DNA of 64,000 bases, from positions 2,982,001 through 3,046,000 of the forward strand of contig NZ_CP047242.1 of the NCBI RefSeq assembly GCF_009856605.1, read 5' to 3'. How positions within the stretch are numbered: the stretch's first letter is position 1; each line of letters starts with the position of its first letter. The notes under the pieces were generated by a model. The model was given only the letters and a program-made list of their open reading frames with translations, had not been told where the DNA came from and did no database searches. Of this stretch, positions 1-8,702 are shown one piece after another. The DNA comes from Trichormus variabilis 0441 (GTDB lineage: Bacteria > Cyanobacteriota > Cyanobacteriia > Cyanobacteriales > Nostocaceae). The position numbers were made by a program, and so were the translations under genes.

Positions 1-72
1 AAAAGGTCTAGTAAAAGCGCCAAATGGTTGGCTAGAGTCAAGGTTAGAAACAACAAGTAAGCGTTTACCCAT
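1..72 (-). CDS. Glycosyltransferase, N-terminal fragment (runs off the left edge)
   Basis: An ATG at position 72 on the minus strand opens a frame that stays open for 24 codons to the window edge. The peptide starts MGKRLLVVSNLDSSQPFGAF, which looks like the first beta strand and following loop of a GT-B (family 4 type) glycosyltransferase. It lies 120 bases downstream of a GT2 gene on the same strand, so it is most likely the next gene of the exopolysaccharide cluster. Only the extreme N-terminus is visible, so the family assignment is an inference from a short peptide and from context. Confidence 0.55.
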   Translation of the reverse strand, partial: MGKRLLVVSNLDSSQPFGAFTRPF

Positions 73-191
73 AGGAAGATTGAGATATTTTTTCTAATTT
101 AAGGTAGGTATTTTTTCAGATTTGTTCAATTATTTACTAGAAGTAATATCTCTTATGCAACTACATTTGATAAATACCTCTACAGGAGTAA

Positions 192-1085
192 TTAAACTTC
201 TGGCTTAGGTTCTTTTGGGTCTTCAGAGAAGGTAGGAGAAGTTGCCAAATTCTTGTAACCAATGATTGCTCTGATATAAGGCAAAAACCAATAAAATACC
301 CAGAATGGCCCAGAGTGTCTGCTACAAAATGTAGTCCAGGGTTGCAACGGAAATCCTTTAATTTGTAGAATTTTTCGCAAGCGTTCTAATACAGTAAGAT
401 TTGTATCTACCCAGCTATTCCGGAAGGAATTTTTATTACAAGTACCTATATAACCGGGTGCTGCCCATACGTGACAACCTAATTTACGCGCTCTGAGAGC
501 GTAATCCAAATCTCCCAAACTGTGAATAAAAGCAGTATCAATATTACCAACTTTCAGGGTGACACTGTGAGGAATGAGAACGCAGTTGCCGTACATAGCA
601 TCACATTTTTGTACATCTAAAGTTGGTTCTAAAAATTCAAATTTGTTAGAATACCACTTTTTCGATTTCACAGCTCCGCCATAAGTGGCTTGCTTCGTAA
701 TCGGGTCTTGAGTAGAACCGACTACAATTGATTGCTCGTAACCTTGTGCTGCCAAATTTTGATGAACCTGCAATAACTTCTCTAAAGCATCAGCTTCGAG
801 AAATGTGTCGTCATTCAACCACAGGTAGTAATCATACTGATTTTTTATCGCTTCACCAAAGGCCAGGTGCATTCCCCCAACCCAGAATAAATTACCATCC
901 CCCTGAAGGATTTTGACATTTGGATATTCTGCTTTAATTAACTCTGCTGTACCATCAGTGCTACCATCATCAGTTAAATAAACATCAAAATGATTTGTTT
1001 GTTGATATAGAGCTTGCAAACAAGCAAGAGTGGTATTACGTCTGTTGTGGCAAGTCATGATTACCGCTAGGGTTGGCTGCTCCAT
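192..1085 (-). CDS. GT2 family glycosyltransferase (rhamnosyltransferase-like)
   Basis: This is a GT-A fold, family 2 transferase of about 297 residues, expected to add a sugar to a lipid-linked repeat unit at the cytoplasmic face of the membrane. The N-terminus (TLAVIMTCHNRR) is the usual first strand. DDGSTDGT near residue 40 is the nucleotide-binding motif, LNDDT near residue 90 is the metal-binding aspartate pair, and GDLDYALRARKLG near residue 195 is typical of rhamnosyltransferase-like members. A longer frame begins at 1118, but the ATG at 1085 has GAGG about seven bases upstream and starts at the family's usual position, so I prefer it. The sugar donor and acceptor cannot be read from sequence. 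Confidence 0.85.
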   Translation of the reverse strand: MEQPTLAVIMTCHNRRNTTLACLQALYQQTNHFDVYLTDDGSTDGTAELIKAEYPNVKILQGDGNLFWVGGMHLAFGEAIKNQYDYYLWLNDDTFLEADALEKLLQVHQNLAAQGYEQSIVVGSTQDPITKQATYGGAVKSKKWYSNKFEFLEPTLDVQKCDAMYGNCVLIPHSVTLKVGNIDTAFIHSLGDLDYALRARKLGCHVWAAPGYIGTCNKNSFRNSWVDTNLTVLERLRKILQIKGFPLQPWTTFCSRHSGPFWVFYWFLPYIRAIIGYKNLATSPTFSEDPKEPKPEV

Positions 1086-1163
1086 CTCATTTACCTCATA
1101 TAATTTTCCGGAAAACAATAGTTAAAAATCAGAAACTTTCCGTTATTTTTGCAGATTTGATTT

Positions 1164-2180
1164 TTAAAATTTAGCTGTCTTCTCTATCAAACTACTCAAA
1201 TTAATTTTTATATTGAATTTTTGTAGTTTTTGCTCTATTCTTCTGATTGCTAACATATATCTATGTAACACTGATGTGCGAGACATATTAAGCCTGACAA
1301 CCTCTTGGGATAACCACTTATATTTATCAGAAGTAATATTGAATTTTTTCAATTTTTTAATCTGTGTATTCCAGTCGTTATAAAAAAACAAATTGAAATA
1401 ATGAATGGATGTAATGTCATCCCAATCCTGCAACCGTAGTTCTGGTGATAAGCGATTGTGTAAAGGTAGAGGATAACTGTAGTTGAGAGAGAAATGTTCT
1501 ATGTTATCTACTAAGGCACATAGTGTCACCGACAAGACAGACTGTTCAACAAAGTAAATACCTTGAGGAGGAGTTATATCCAGGTGCATTACTTTGGTAA
1601 AATTTTCTTTCCAAGCTGTAAATATACCTGCACTTCTTCTCACAGCGACTAAACCAGAATTCCAATAGGCTCTAATTCTTTTATTGCCAATGGGAGTGTT
1701 AACAAATATCTCACGCTTGACTCCCAACACTTGGTATAATCTTTGCCAGTACCATTCTTGAGGGTCTTGTGAACCTGTCGAGCCGATTCCTTGCCCATAC
1801 TCAGGACGTACCCGCACGTTACAATTTTCTGGCAGTAAAAATTCTGTTGGTTCAGCAAACAAGCATTTATCGCTATCTAGAAAAACTAATATTTCTGCAT
1901 CAATATTCTGTTCTGCATAGGCACAAACTAAGGGTTTATTTGCTAAATAGTATTCATGAAATTCTTGGTTAATCGGAATTTGTTGGTGAATGACTTGTAA
2001 TGCTGCAAAAGCTTCTTGGGTTTGGTGGGATATTGGCTCACCAACTCTAGGATGAAAACTATATATAGGTGTATCTTTTAAATTGCCACAGAACTTACGA
2101 ATACTACTAGCCAGCATTAAGGATTGGGACTCTAATCGACCAGGTTCTGTACAAATTATGAAAGCTAAAGGTATTGACAT
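1164..2180 (-). CDS. Putative GT-A nucleotide-diphospho-sugar transferase
   Basis: This 338-residue protein begins with a beta strand (IPLAFIICTEPGRLE) and has LVFLDSDK with the DSD at residues 102-104, the arrangement of the metal-binding DxD in GT-A transferases. The rest matches no family that I can name with confidence. There is no signal peptide and no clear membrane span, which fits a cytoplasmic enzyme. It lies 35 bases after the GT4 gene on the same strand, in the middle of a polysaccharide gene run, which is the main support for a glycosyltransferase role. The ATG at 2180 has no obvious Shine-Dalgarno sequence. Confidence 0.65.
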   Translation of the reverse strand: MSIPLAFIICTEPGRLESQSLMLASSIRKFCGNLKDTPIYSFHPRVGEPISHQTQEAFAALQVIHQQIPINQEFHEYYLANKPLVCAYAEQNIDAEILVFLDSDKCLFAEPTEFLLPENCNVRVRPEYGQGIGSTGSQDPQEWYWQRLYQVLGVKREIFVNTPIGNKRIRAYWNSGLVAVRRSAGIFTAWKENFTKVMHLDITPPQGIYFVEQSVLSVTLCALVDNIEHFSLNYSYPLPLHNRLSPELRLQDWDDITSIHYFNLFFYNDWNTQIKKLKKFNITSDKYKWLSQEVVRLNMSRTSVLHRYMLAIRRIEQKLQKFNIKINLSSLIEKTAKF

Positions 2181-2215
2181 AATAATTATTTATAAGGTTT
2201 TTGATTCATTAAAAA

Positions 2216-3469
2216 CTAATTTTTGTTATGTAATATTGCCTGAAAAAGGGCTAAATAGCGACGGGCTTGAAGTTCTAAAGTAAATTCTCTTTCAGCTTTT
2301 TCTCTGGCGTAAAATGACAGTTTTTGTAGTCTCTGCTCATTTTCCAGTACCCAATTAATTCCTTGAGCAAAATCGTCGGCTTCGTAAGGTTTAGCTAAAT
2401 AGCCGTTTTGCTGATGGTCAATAATATCTTTTAAGCCAGTGGCATTAAATGCCACAACGGGAGTACCACAAGCGAGTGATTCAGAGGCTGTCTGTCCAAA
2501 AGACTCTTGCAGAGATGGTACTAACATCACATCTGCTGCTGAGTAGACGGCTGCTAACGATATATCGTCGTGCAAGTGTCCTAAGTAGTGGGTTTTGAAG
2601 CCTAAATCAATTGGTTTTTCGGGTTGGGATGCACCAAAAATGACTATTTCTAAGTTATCGCTCCAAGCTGACTGGCTTAATTGTTGTAAAGCTGGTTGCA
2701 ACAGATGAAACCCTTTATTTCTGTCACTGGTTGCTTGTATTGCTCCGAACAGTACCAGTTTTTTATCTTGGGGTAGATTGAGCATCTCCCGCGCAGAATG
2801 TTGACTGATGGGACGGTATTTTTGCGTATCTAGTCCGTGAGGAATCACTTCTATGGGTAGATTTTGGAACAAAGGACTAGAGCGAGCGCACTCTGCTAAC
2901 CAACGACTGGGTGAAACCAAGGTAATCTTCAGGTTTTTCCAAGCTTTGGCTTTACGCTGCCATATCCAACGTGATATGTCTTGTTCATAATTACTATTAA
3001 GTTGAGGACAGGCTCCGCAGGAAACTTGATAGCGATCGCATTCTCCAATAACGTGACATCCTCCAGTAAAGTCCCCCGTGTCATGAATAGTCCAAACTAG
3101 AGGTTGTTTCAGCTTTGCCACTGTTTCTATTTGCATAAATCCTCCCCGAATCCAGTGCAGATGGATAATATCAGGAGCAATTTTTGCCACTTTAGAAGCT
3201 ACTGTATCAGGCAACCACTGAACTGAATATGGGTTATGACTACGCTGAGGATAAAACTTTAATGGCAAGGCATCAAATGTCAGTTTTGCTCTAGCAATTC
3301 CTTGAAATAATCTAATTTCGGGTGCAATCACTGTTTTGTCATTAGTTAGCTTCTCTTGCACCAGCATCTGTGAGTTGACACCAATATGCCGTAGTCCACA
3401 ATGCAATCTATAGGCAGCACGAGCTGCTCCACCATCAATATCAGATTTATTAATTAGTAAAACATTCAT
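2216..3469 (-). CDS. GT4 family glycosyltransferase
   Basis: This is a 417-residue GT-B fold retaining transferase. Visible landmarks are GGAARAAYRL in the N-terminal acceptor domain, a WTIHDTGDFTGGCH stretch followed by a cysteine pair (CGACPQL) typical of one GT4 subfamily that acts on exopolysaccharide, VIPHGLDTQKYRP at the domain linker, and the donor-site E-x7-E motif (ESFGQTASE, residues 322-330) followed by CGTPVVAF. Its start is three bases from the end of the polymerase gene, so the two were probably cotranscribed. The IS66 insertion upstream may be polar on this gene unless the element supplies an outward promoter. The length is normal for the family. Confidence 0.9.
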   Translation of the reverse strand: MNVLLINKSDIDGGAARAAYRLHCGLRHIGVNSQMLVQEKLTNDKTVIAPEIRLFQGIARAKLTFDALPLKFYPQRSHNPYSVQWLPDTVASKVAKIAPDIIHLHWIRGGFMQIETVAKLKQPLVWTIHDTGDFTGGCHVIGECDRYQVSCGACPQLNSNYEQDISRWIWQRKAKAWKNLKITLVSPSRWLAECARSSPLFQNLPIEVIPHGLDTQKYRPISQHSAREMLNLPQDKKLVLFGAIQATSDRNKGFHLLQPALQQLSQSAWSDNLEIVIFGASQPEKPIDLGFKTHYLGHLHDDISLAAVYSAADVMLVPSLQESFGQTASESLACGTPVVAFNATGLKDIIDHQQNGYLAKPYEADDFAQGINWVLENEQRLQKLSFYAREKAEREFTLELQARRYLALFQAILHNKN

Positions 3470-3472
3470 TAT

Positions 3473-4609
3473 TTACTCCCTTACAGTTATTCGATTCGAC
3501 GACATAAATTCTGCTTTCAAATCTTCTTTGATACCCATGCGTATTCGCTGATAGCTAAGACTTAATGATAAGGAAGTTGTGATATACATTAACCAGTTCC
3601 AACTCGGAGTTAGTAATCTGGCTTCGGAAAAATTGACGATAACAATGATAATTAACATTTGCATCGGCCAATAATCTTCTGGCTTTTTGGCTACTGAAAT
3701 AATTCGACCTAATGCCAGGACAAAAAATCGTATAAATCCGGCTGCAAATACCAAAAAGCCTAAAAATCCTATGTCTAACAATAGTTCCAAGAAACCATTA
3801 TGGGAATTACTCGCCCATTCGTAGGTTGCTCTGACATTAGCTGCTTCAGGACTATTCCAAAACCCGTAATATCCATAACCAAACCAAGGTCTTTCCCAAA
3901 CTTTGGAAATTATTGGTTCCCAGAGATCAGCACGCCCGTTAAAAGTTAAATCTTTACCTGAAGTACCCACGATATTTTCAATATTAGTCATCAGTAATAT
4001 TGTAGAAAGTGTGAGTAATATTAGAGCTAAACCAATCATAATAACTTGTAATTTATAATTGGTTTTTTTGAAAAATCTATAAAAAGGCAAAATTAGGATT
4101 ATTGTTAATAAGATTGTCAAAGATGTCGTAGAACGGGAAAGGATAATTAGGGATGTAGCCACACCACATAATGTCCACATCAACCAAGTATATTGATAAT
4201 TACTTAAGGCTAAGTGCAGAAAAATTCCCGCACTCCACGCCATCATGTATCCTAGCTCATTTTTATGTCCATAAATTCCACTCCACATTCCTGCTAATTC
4301 AGGGGCTTTGTGAATATAATCTGGCAGGAATGTAGAGAAAAACAGAGATAATAATGTGGCTACACCAAGAGCTAAAGCTATGAGCCTCATTTGCTCTCTT
4401 ATGGAATAGCGCATGGCTAAATATATTGCTAACAAATATATTCTGATTAGCCCTCTTGTATAGTTCAGAGCAGTCCTAATATCTTCTGACCATAAAAGAG
4501 ATAATATAACTATTCCTAATAAAATGAACTGTAAAGGCTCCTTGGTAATGACATATAAAAAACCTTTCCAGTAAGAAATTATAAAGAAGAAAAGAATTAA
4601 ATATGAAAC
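3473..4609 (-). pseudogene. O-antigen/exopolysaccharide polymerase (Wzy/O-antigen ligase family), 3' part cut off by IS66
   Basis: The frame encodes a multi-span membrane protein with the periplasmic loop of O-antigen ligase/polymerase proteins (GIYGHKNELGYMMAW, then FNGRADLWEPI, GYGYYGFW and SNSHNGFLELLLD). Family members are usually 400 residues or more; from its TTG at 4435 this frame gives only 320. It remains open upstream to the insertion sequence edge at 4609, encoding further hydrophobic segments and a typical cytoplasmic loop (LWSEDIRTALNYTRG). The 5' part is at 6157-6302. Removing the element and one 8-bp duplication gives a single 424-codon frame, so this is the C-terminal 88 percent of a disrupted gene. 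It could still be expressed from an internal start, but the first membrane segments would be missing. Confidence 0.9.
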
Positions 4610-6156
4610 GTAAGGATTCAGGTCTAATATTGCGGAAGTAAAGAGGGGCGAGAGTGAGAATTATTAGAATCAGCAATTAGAGCTTGCACAAAAAAATCAA
4701 TAACAGACCTACCTTGACGGCGACAAGTCTGCACTACCGTCAACAAATTGGCAGTATGTTGAAACCGCTTCATCGAGCGTGAACCACCACTAACCTTACG
4801 TTTTGTCACAGCTAAACGCAGCGAGCGTTCAGCGAGATTATTATCAGGAGGAACTTCAGGATGGTCAAGGAAATACCACCATTGGCTTGCTTTATCGCGC
4901 AAAGAACGTAAAAGGTTTCCAGCCGTAGCTCCTGCCAAGTTAATCCATTGATCAACAGAAAATTGCAACTTGAATTTGAATTGATTTATCCAATCGTTAT
5001 AACTGTTTGAGTCAAGAGTTTCAAACCATTGAGCATAACTTCTGAAGGCTTCATCAATTAAATTGACAAAGGTTTCGCCGATAGCTTTGTTGTGAAGACC
5101 GGGAAGTTGAATCAATTTTTTGAAGTGACGACGTAGATGAGCCAAACATTTCTGTTGGGCAACAGCTTGATAGCCATTATAAACACTAAAATCATCGCTG
5201 CTGAGTACACCTGTATACTCAGTCCCTAAAATTGCTTCTAGTTCGGCTCTAGAACGAGTATCAGCCGCAGTAAACAGGCAGAATTCAGAATTAGCCACTA
5301 CCCACAACCATTCTTTAACCCCTTTAACTGACCAAGGTGTTTCATCTACATGGATGTTAGGTTGTGTCTGTTTTACCCAATTACTTAACTCATGAATACT
5401 CGGTTCAATTGCTTGTTGTATTCGTTCATTGGTGGCGACTAAAGTTCCCAATCCAATTTCAATCTCACCAAGTTCCCAAAGCATTTCCTGCTGTTTTTCG
5501 TAGGGCATATGTGCATAGTTATTTGTCCACCCTAAAAATGCTTGTAACGACGTTCCTAAATCTTGTCCTGGAATAATTTCTTGGGGCCAGGCTGCTGTTT
5601 GTATATTTCCACAGCATTCACACACGCACGTATGGCGTTGATACTCAACTATTTCTATGGGACATTCTACTAGTTGCGCTACCGCGTGTTTTTCTACTTT
5701 TACTGCTAGGGGTGCAAATGCTTTTTGACCACAGTAAATGCAATCCGTTGGACGTAAAATTTCATAGCGATCTACTCTGCCAAAACCCTTTCGAGTTTTA
5801 CCTTGATGTCCTGGTTGCCCACCTGGTTTCTTTTTCGGTGGGTTTGATTCCTCAAGGTGAGGCACTTTTTCTTTTTCGCTTTTTTTGTGAATGTCTTGTG
5901 ATGGAGGTTTTGATGAATTAGAACTATCTAAATCTCTGCTGACTTTTAAACGCTCTATTTCTTGCTGTAGTTCTAATATTATCTTTTGTAGCTCACGTAT
6001 TACCTTGCTCTGCTCAATGATGATGTCCACCAGTTCTTCTTTAGATAACTGGCTCAAACTTTCTCTGTCTAAATCTTGAGGCAAGTTTTGGTTCATATTT
6101 TTGATACTCCACCTCTACTGTCCCCTTTGTCAATACTCTGTTACCTGAATCCTTAC
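4610..6156 (-). mobile_element. IS66-family insertion sequence (single-ORF type), inserted in the polymerase gene
   Basis: The element is 1547 bp long. Its ends are a perfect 14-bp inverted repeat (GTAAGGATTCAGGT at 4610-4623 and the complement at 6143-6156); a GTAA terminus is usual for IS66. It is flanked by the exact 8-bp direct repeat TATGAAAC at 4602-4609 and 6157-6164, the duplication length characteristic of this family. It contains only the TnpC-type transposase and none of the small accessory frames, as in the ISBst12-like subgroup. The intact ends, duplication and transposase indicate a recent insertion. Confidence 0.95.
4624..6096 (-). CDS. IS66-family transposase (TnpC-like)
   Basis: This 490-residue DDE transposase is apparently complete. 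An N-terminal leucine-rich coiled coil (residues about 15-55) is followed by a basic linker rich in Ser, Pro and Lys, a zinc-finger-like segment with CIYCG at 119-123 and CVCECC at 157-162, then the catalytic core: D251 in HVDETPW, an Asp at 301/302 in SSDDFSVYNG, and E423 in NLAERSLR. The downstream KRKVSGGSRS motif is characteristic of IS66 proteins. The start ATG at 6096 has a GGTGGAG stretch about ten bases upstream. All catalytic residues are present, so the element may still be active. Confidence 0.95.
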   Translation of the reverse strand: MNQNLPQDLDRESLSQLSKEELVDIIIEQSKVIRELQKIILELQQEIERLKVSRDLDSSNSSKPPSQDIHKKSEKEKVPHLEESNPPKKKPGGQPGHQGKTRKGFGRVDRYEILRPTDCIYCGQKAFAPLAVKVEKHAVAQLVECPIEIVEYQRHTCVCECCGNIQTAAWPQEIIPGQDLGTSLQAFLGWTNNYAHMPYEKQQEMLWELGEIEIGLGTLVATNERIQQAIEPSIHELSNWVKQTQPNIHVDETPWSVKGVKEWLWVVANSEFCLFTAADTRSRAELEAILGTEYTGVLSSDDFSVYNGYQAVAQQKCLAHLRRHFKKLIQLPGLHNKAIGETFVNLIDEAFRSYAQWFETLDSNSYNDWINQFKFKLQFSVDQWINLAGATAGNLLRSLRDKASQWWYFLDHPEVPPDNNLAERSLRLAVTKRKVSGGSRSMKRFQHTANLLTVVQTCRRQGRSVIDFFVQALIADSNNSHSRPSLLPQY

Positions 6157-6302
6157 TATGAAACTATATTGAATAAAGTATCTAGCTTGTCGCCACCTAA
6201 AGGAGAGGTGGAGATTTCTTGTGCAGGATGTATTGTTAATGCTCCTACAGCAATTAATAATAGTAATATAGTTAATATTTTTTCCGGTAACTTGACATTC
6301 AT
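6157..6302 (-). pseudogene. 5' end of the polysaccharide polymerase gene disrupted by IS66
   Basis: An ATG at 6302 starts 48 codons (MNVKLPEKILTILLLLIAVG and onward), giving one hydrophobic segment and then a short extracytoplasmic loop. It meets the insertion sequence at 6156, where the frame terminates just inside the element. The two bases left over at the junction combine with base 4601 to make a TAT codon, and the frame then continues through the 3' part at 3473-4601. The reconstructed length is 146 plus 1129 bases, exactly 425 codons including the stop. Confidence 0.9.
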
Positions 6303-6338
6303 AGTGCTATTTTAATCGTTGTAGTAATTTATAGGGCA

Positions 6339-7265
6339 TTATTTATAGGATTTTGAATAATTAAGTTTTTTCTTTAATTCCTCTTTAAAAATATCTAAAG
6401 CTGTTGCTTTATAAACAACTTTTTGTGTAAAAGTATCCGCTTCTACGTTACGAATAATGTATGGCGGATGCTTCAAGGGAAATTCCATTGGTTGGGTCGG
6501 TAGATTGATGAAGGAAAATTCCTGATTAGATGTAAAATGAGTTGCATCTGCACCCACGCCCACATTAGCAACTAAATTAACGTTGGGTGTAATGCTTAAA
6601 CTCCCCTGCATCCAACAAGCAAAAGTCCATTGATAATCCCAAGTGATGCCTGTAGGATTTTCGTAAATAGTTTGAAATGTTCTACGCCAATAATTGACTG
6701 CTTTTGAGTCGAGCAGAATGTTATATAAAAGATTTTGTGCTTGCACTTCTTGCCAGAGTTTGATGTTTAAATCATAATGTTGCCAAGCACGTTTCCAAGT
6801 TGCCCAACCCCAACAGTGGCTATAGCGAGAGAAATAGTAACTATAATCTGTGAGTTTATTACCAGCTTGGACATTTTGTGCAGAAATACTAGAAATTCTC
6901 GTATCATTTTGATATTTTTCTAGTAATTCTTCACTAAATCGAAAAAAGCTATTATGTGGGATGCAGTCATCTTCTAAAATGATTGTCTGTTCTACCTGAC
7001 TAAATACCCAATCTAAGCCGCTAGAAACTCTCTTTGCACAACCTAAATTAGTATCTGCATAATTCTTGATAACTTCGCATTCCCAATCTACTTTGTCAAT
7101 AATAGCTCTGGTTGCTTCGCACTTTTGAGCTTCACCTGGGCGGTCATTCCGGGGGCCATCCGCAATGACAAAAAGTTTTTTCGGCTTGACTTGTCGAATC
7201 GCTTGGAAAACTTTTTCTGTTGTTTGTGGGCGTTTAAAAATAATAAAAGTTACTGGTGTTTCCAT
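6339..7265 (-). CDS. GT-A glycosyltransferase, exopolysaccharide cluster
   Basis: This 308-residue protein opens with a beta strand (TPVTFIIFKRPQTT) and has FVIADGPRNDRPGE near residues 32-45 and TIILEDDCIPHNSFF with the acidic triad at 98-100, the donor/metal-binding arrangement of GT-A enzymes. Proteins of this type are often annotated as glycosyltransferase family 2 or HlpA-like. It lies between the flippase and the polymerase, and both neighbours are on the same strand with 36-40 base gaps, which supports a role in assembling the repeat unit. No membrane span or signal peptide is visible. The substrate is unknown. Confidence 0.8.
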   Translation of the reverse strand: METPVTFIIFKRPQTTEKVFQAIRQVKPKKLFVIADGPRNDRPGEAQKCEATRAIIDKVDWECEVIKNYADTNLGCAKRVSSGLDWVFSQVEQTIILEDDCIPHNSFFRFSEELLEKYQNDTRISSISAQNVQAGNKLTDYSYYFSRYSHCWGWATWKRAWQHYDLNIKLWQEVQAQNLLYNILLDSKAVNYWRRTFQTIYENPTGITWDYQWTFACWMQGSLSITPNVNLVANVGVGADATHFTSNQEFSFINLPTQPMEFPLKHPPYIIRNVEADTFTQKVVYKATALDIFKEELKKKLNYSKSYK

Positions 7266-7304
7266 ATTGAGTATTAGTTAGTATTTTAGTTAGTTTTAAA
7301 CAGG

Positions 7305-8627
7305 CTAATATTTATAGAACAGCAGAAGTGACTGCAATTGAATCTTAAATATTTTTTGTGTTCTTCTATCGAAAGCATTGCAAAGGAAAGCTGCCGCAGC
7401 TTGGGATATAATTGTGGCGATCGCTGCACCTAGTCCTAAATATTGGGGAATCAGCAGGAAATTGAGAATAATGTTCAATATAGCCCCAAATACAGTCTTA
7501 CCTAGAGTTACATGATTCAAACCTTCGGCAATAAACCAAGGTGATGATGCAAAACCAAGGAATACAAATATAGAAGTCCAAATATGTACGGCGAGTATTG
7601 CACCAGCGCCTGCGTATCCATTACCAAACAACACCATAATTATTTTGTCAGAAAGGAAAGTCATTGGCACAGCGATCGCCAAAGCTATACAAGTTAGTAG
7701 CCGAAACAACTGTCCTAGACGCTGATAGTAAACCCCGTCTGATTGATCCTTCGCTGCGTAGATTGATGGAGCTACAGAAGGGACAATCGCACCTGGAATA
7801 AAGTACCAAACTTCCGATATCCGCACAGCCGCAGAATAAACCCCTACCTCCTTATCCCCAATCATTTGACCCAACATGATCTGGTCAATTTTCATAAAAA
7901 TCATGATGGCAAAGCCGGAAAAAATTAAAGGTAAACTCTCTTTGAGGAGTGTTTTCGCAACCTGAAAATTCCAACGCCATGACCAAAATGAAAATCCTTT
8001 AGATTGGTAAACAATAGCTAAACCAACTGCATTCATGGCAAATTCTGCCAAGGTTACCCAAGCAAATGCTAATAATGGTGCTTTTGTTAAAATTAGGGCT
8101 ACTTTGATCAGCGTATTTAATAAAAAAGCTATATTTTTAGCAATAACAGCATATTTTGACTGCACCTGCGACTGGAACCATAATTCAATAGTATCCGCCG
8201 CCCTAAAAATTCCCGCTATTGCTAAAATAGCCACTAAGGATATCTTCAAAAATTCCCGTTCACCCAAGAATAGCGTAATACCAACTGCTAATAATACAGA
8301 GGCAATCCCTCCGAGAAATTTTAGCCAAAACGTGGTTCCTAAAATCTCCTCTTTATTTGATGATTCACGTACCACATGGCGAACCACTATTTCATCTAAA
8401 CCCAAAGTCAAAACAGGAGTAAATAAAGTCACAAAGGCTAGCGCATAGTTAAACAGACCATACTGTTGCGCTCCTAAATAGCGTGCTATCCATACTCCCA
8501 CCACCAGGCTTGCACCCATACGCAGGATGCGATCGGCAAACAACCAACCAGTATTAGCAATGATGGCACGCAAGCGAGAATGAGATTTTAATTTAGATAA
8601 GTTTGAAAGCCTTAATTTGCTTAGCAT
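7305..8627 (-). CDS. Polysaccharide flippase, Wzx/MOP superfamily
   Basis: This 440-residue protein has about twelve hydrophobic segments and the N-terminal signature of Wzx-type flippases (NTGWLFADRILRMGASLVVG, then ARYLGAQQYGLFNYALAF). It should move the undecaprenyl-linked repeat unit across the plasma membrane for polymerisation by Wzy. FSGFAIMIFMKIDQIMLGQM in the middle is also typical of the family. It is followed by a transferase gene 40 bases downstream. Length and features are complete. With the downstream polymerase gene broken, flipped units may no longer be extended, which could be deleterious or could be compensated elsewhere. Confidence 0.92.
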   Translation of the reverse strand: MLSKLRLSNLSKLKSHSRLRAIIANTGWLFADRILRMGASLVVGVWIARYLGAQQYGLFNYALAFVTLFTPVLTLGLDEIVVRHVVRESSNKEEILGTTFWLKFLGGIASVLLAVGITLFLGEREFLKISLVAILAIAGIFRAADTIELWFQSQVQSKYAVIAKNIAFLLNTLIKVALILTKAPLLAFAWVTLAEFAMNAVGLAIVYQSKGFSFWSWRWNFQVAKTLLKESLPLIFSGFAIMIFMKIDQIMLGQMIGDKEVGVYSAAVRISEVWYFIPGAIVPSVAPSIYAAKDQSDGVYYQRLGQLFRLLTCIALAIAVPMTFLSDKIIMVLFGNGYAGAGAILAVHIWTSIFVFLGFASSPWFIAEGLNHVTLGKTVFGAILNIILNFLLIPQYLGLGAAIATIISQAAAAFLCNAFDRRTQKIFKIQLQSLLLFYKY

Positions 8628-8702
8628 TTTTAATCAGATTTTTTGCTATTTGTCAAAATTCATAATATTTAGGGAAAAAATTGTGCCTTCTTTAATTAAT
8701 GC

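Noticed and set aside
8035..8448. A 137-codon plus-strand frame inside the flippase gene
   Set aside because: It is antisense to a well-supported flippase gene and encodes no recognisable protein.
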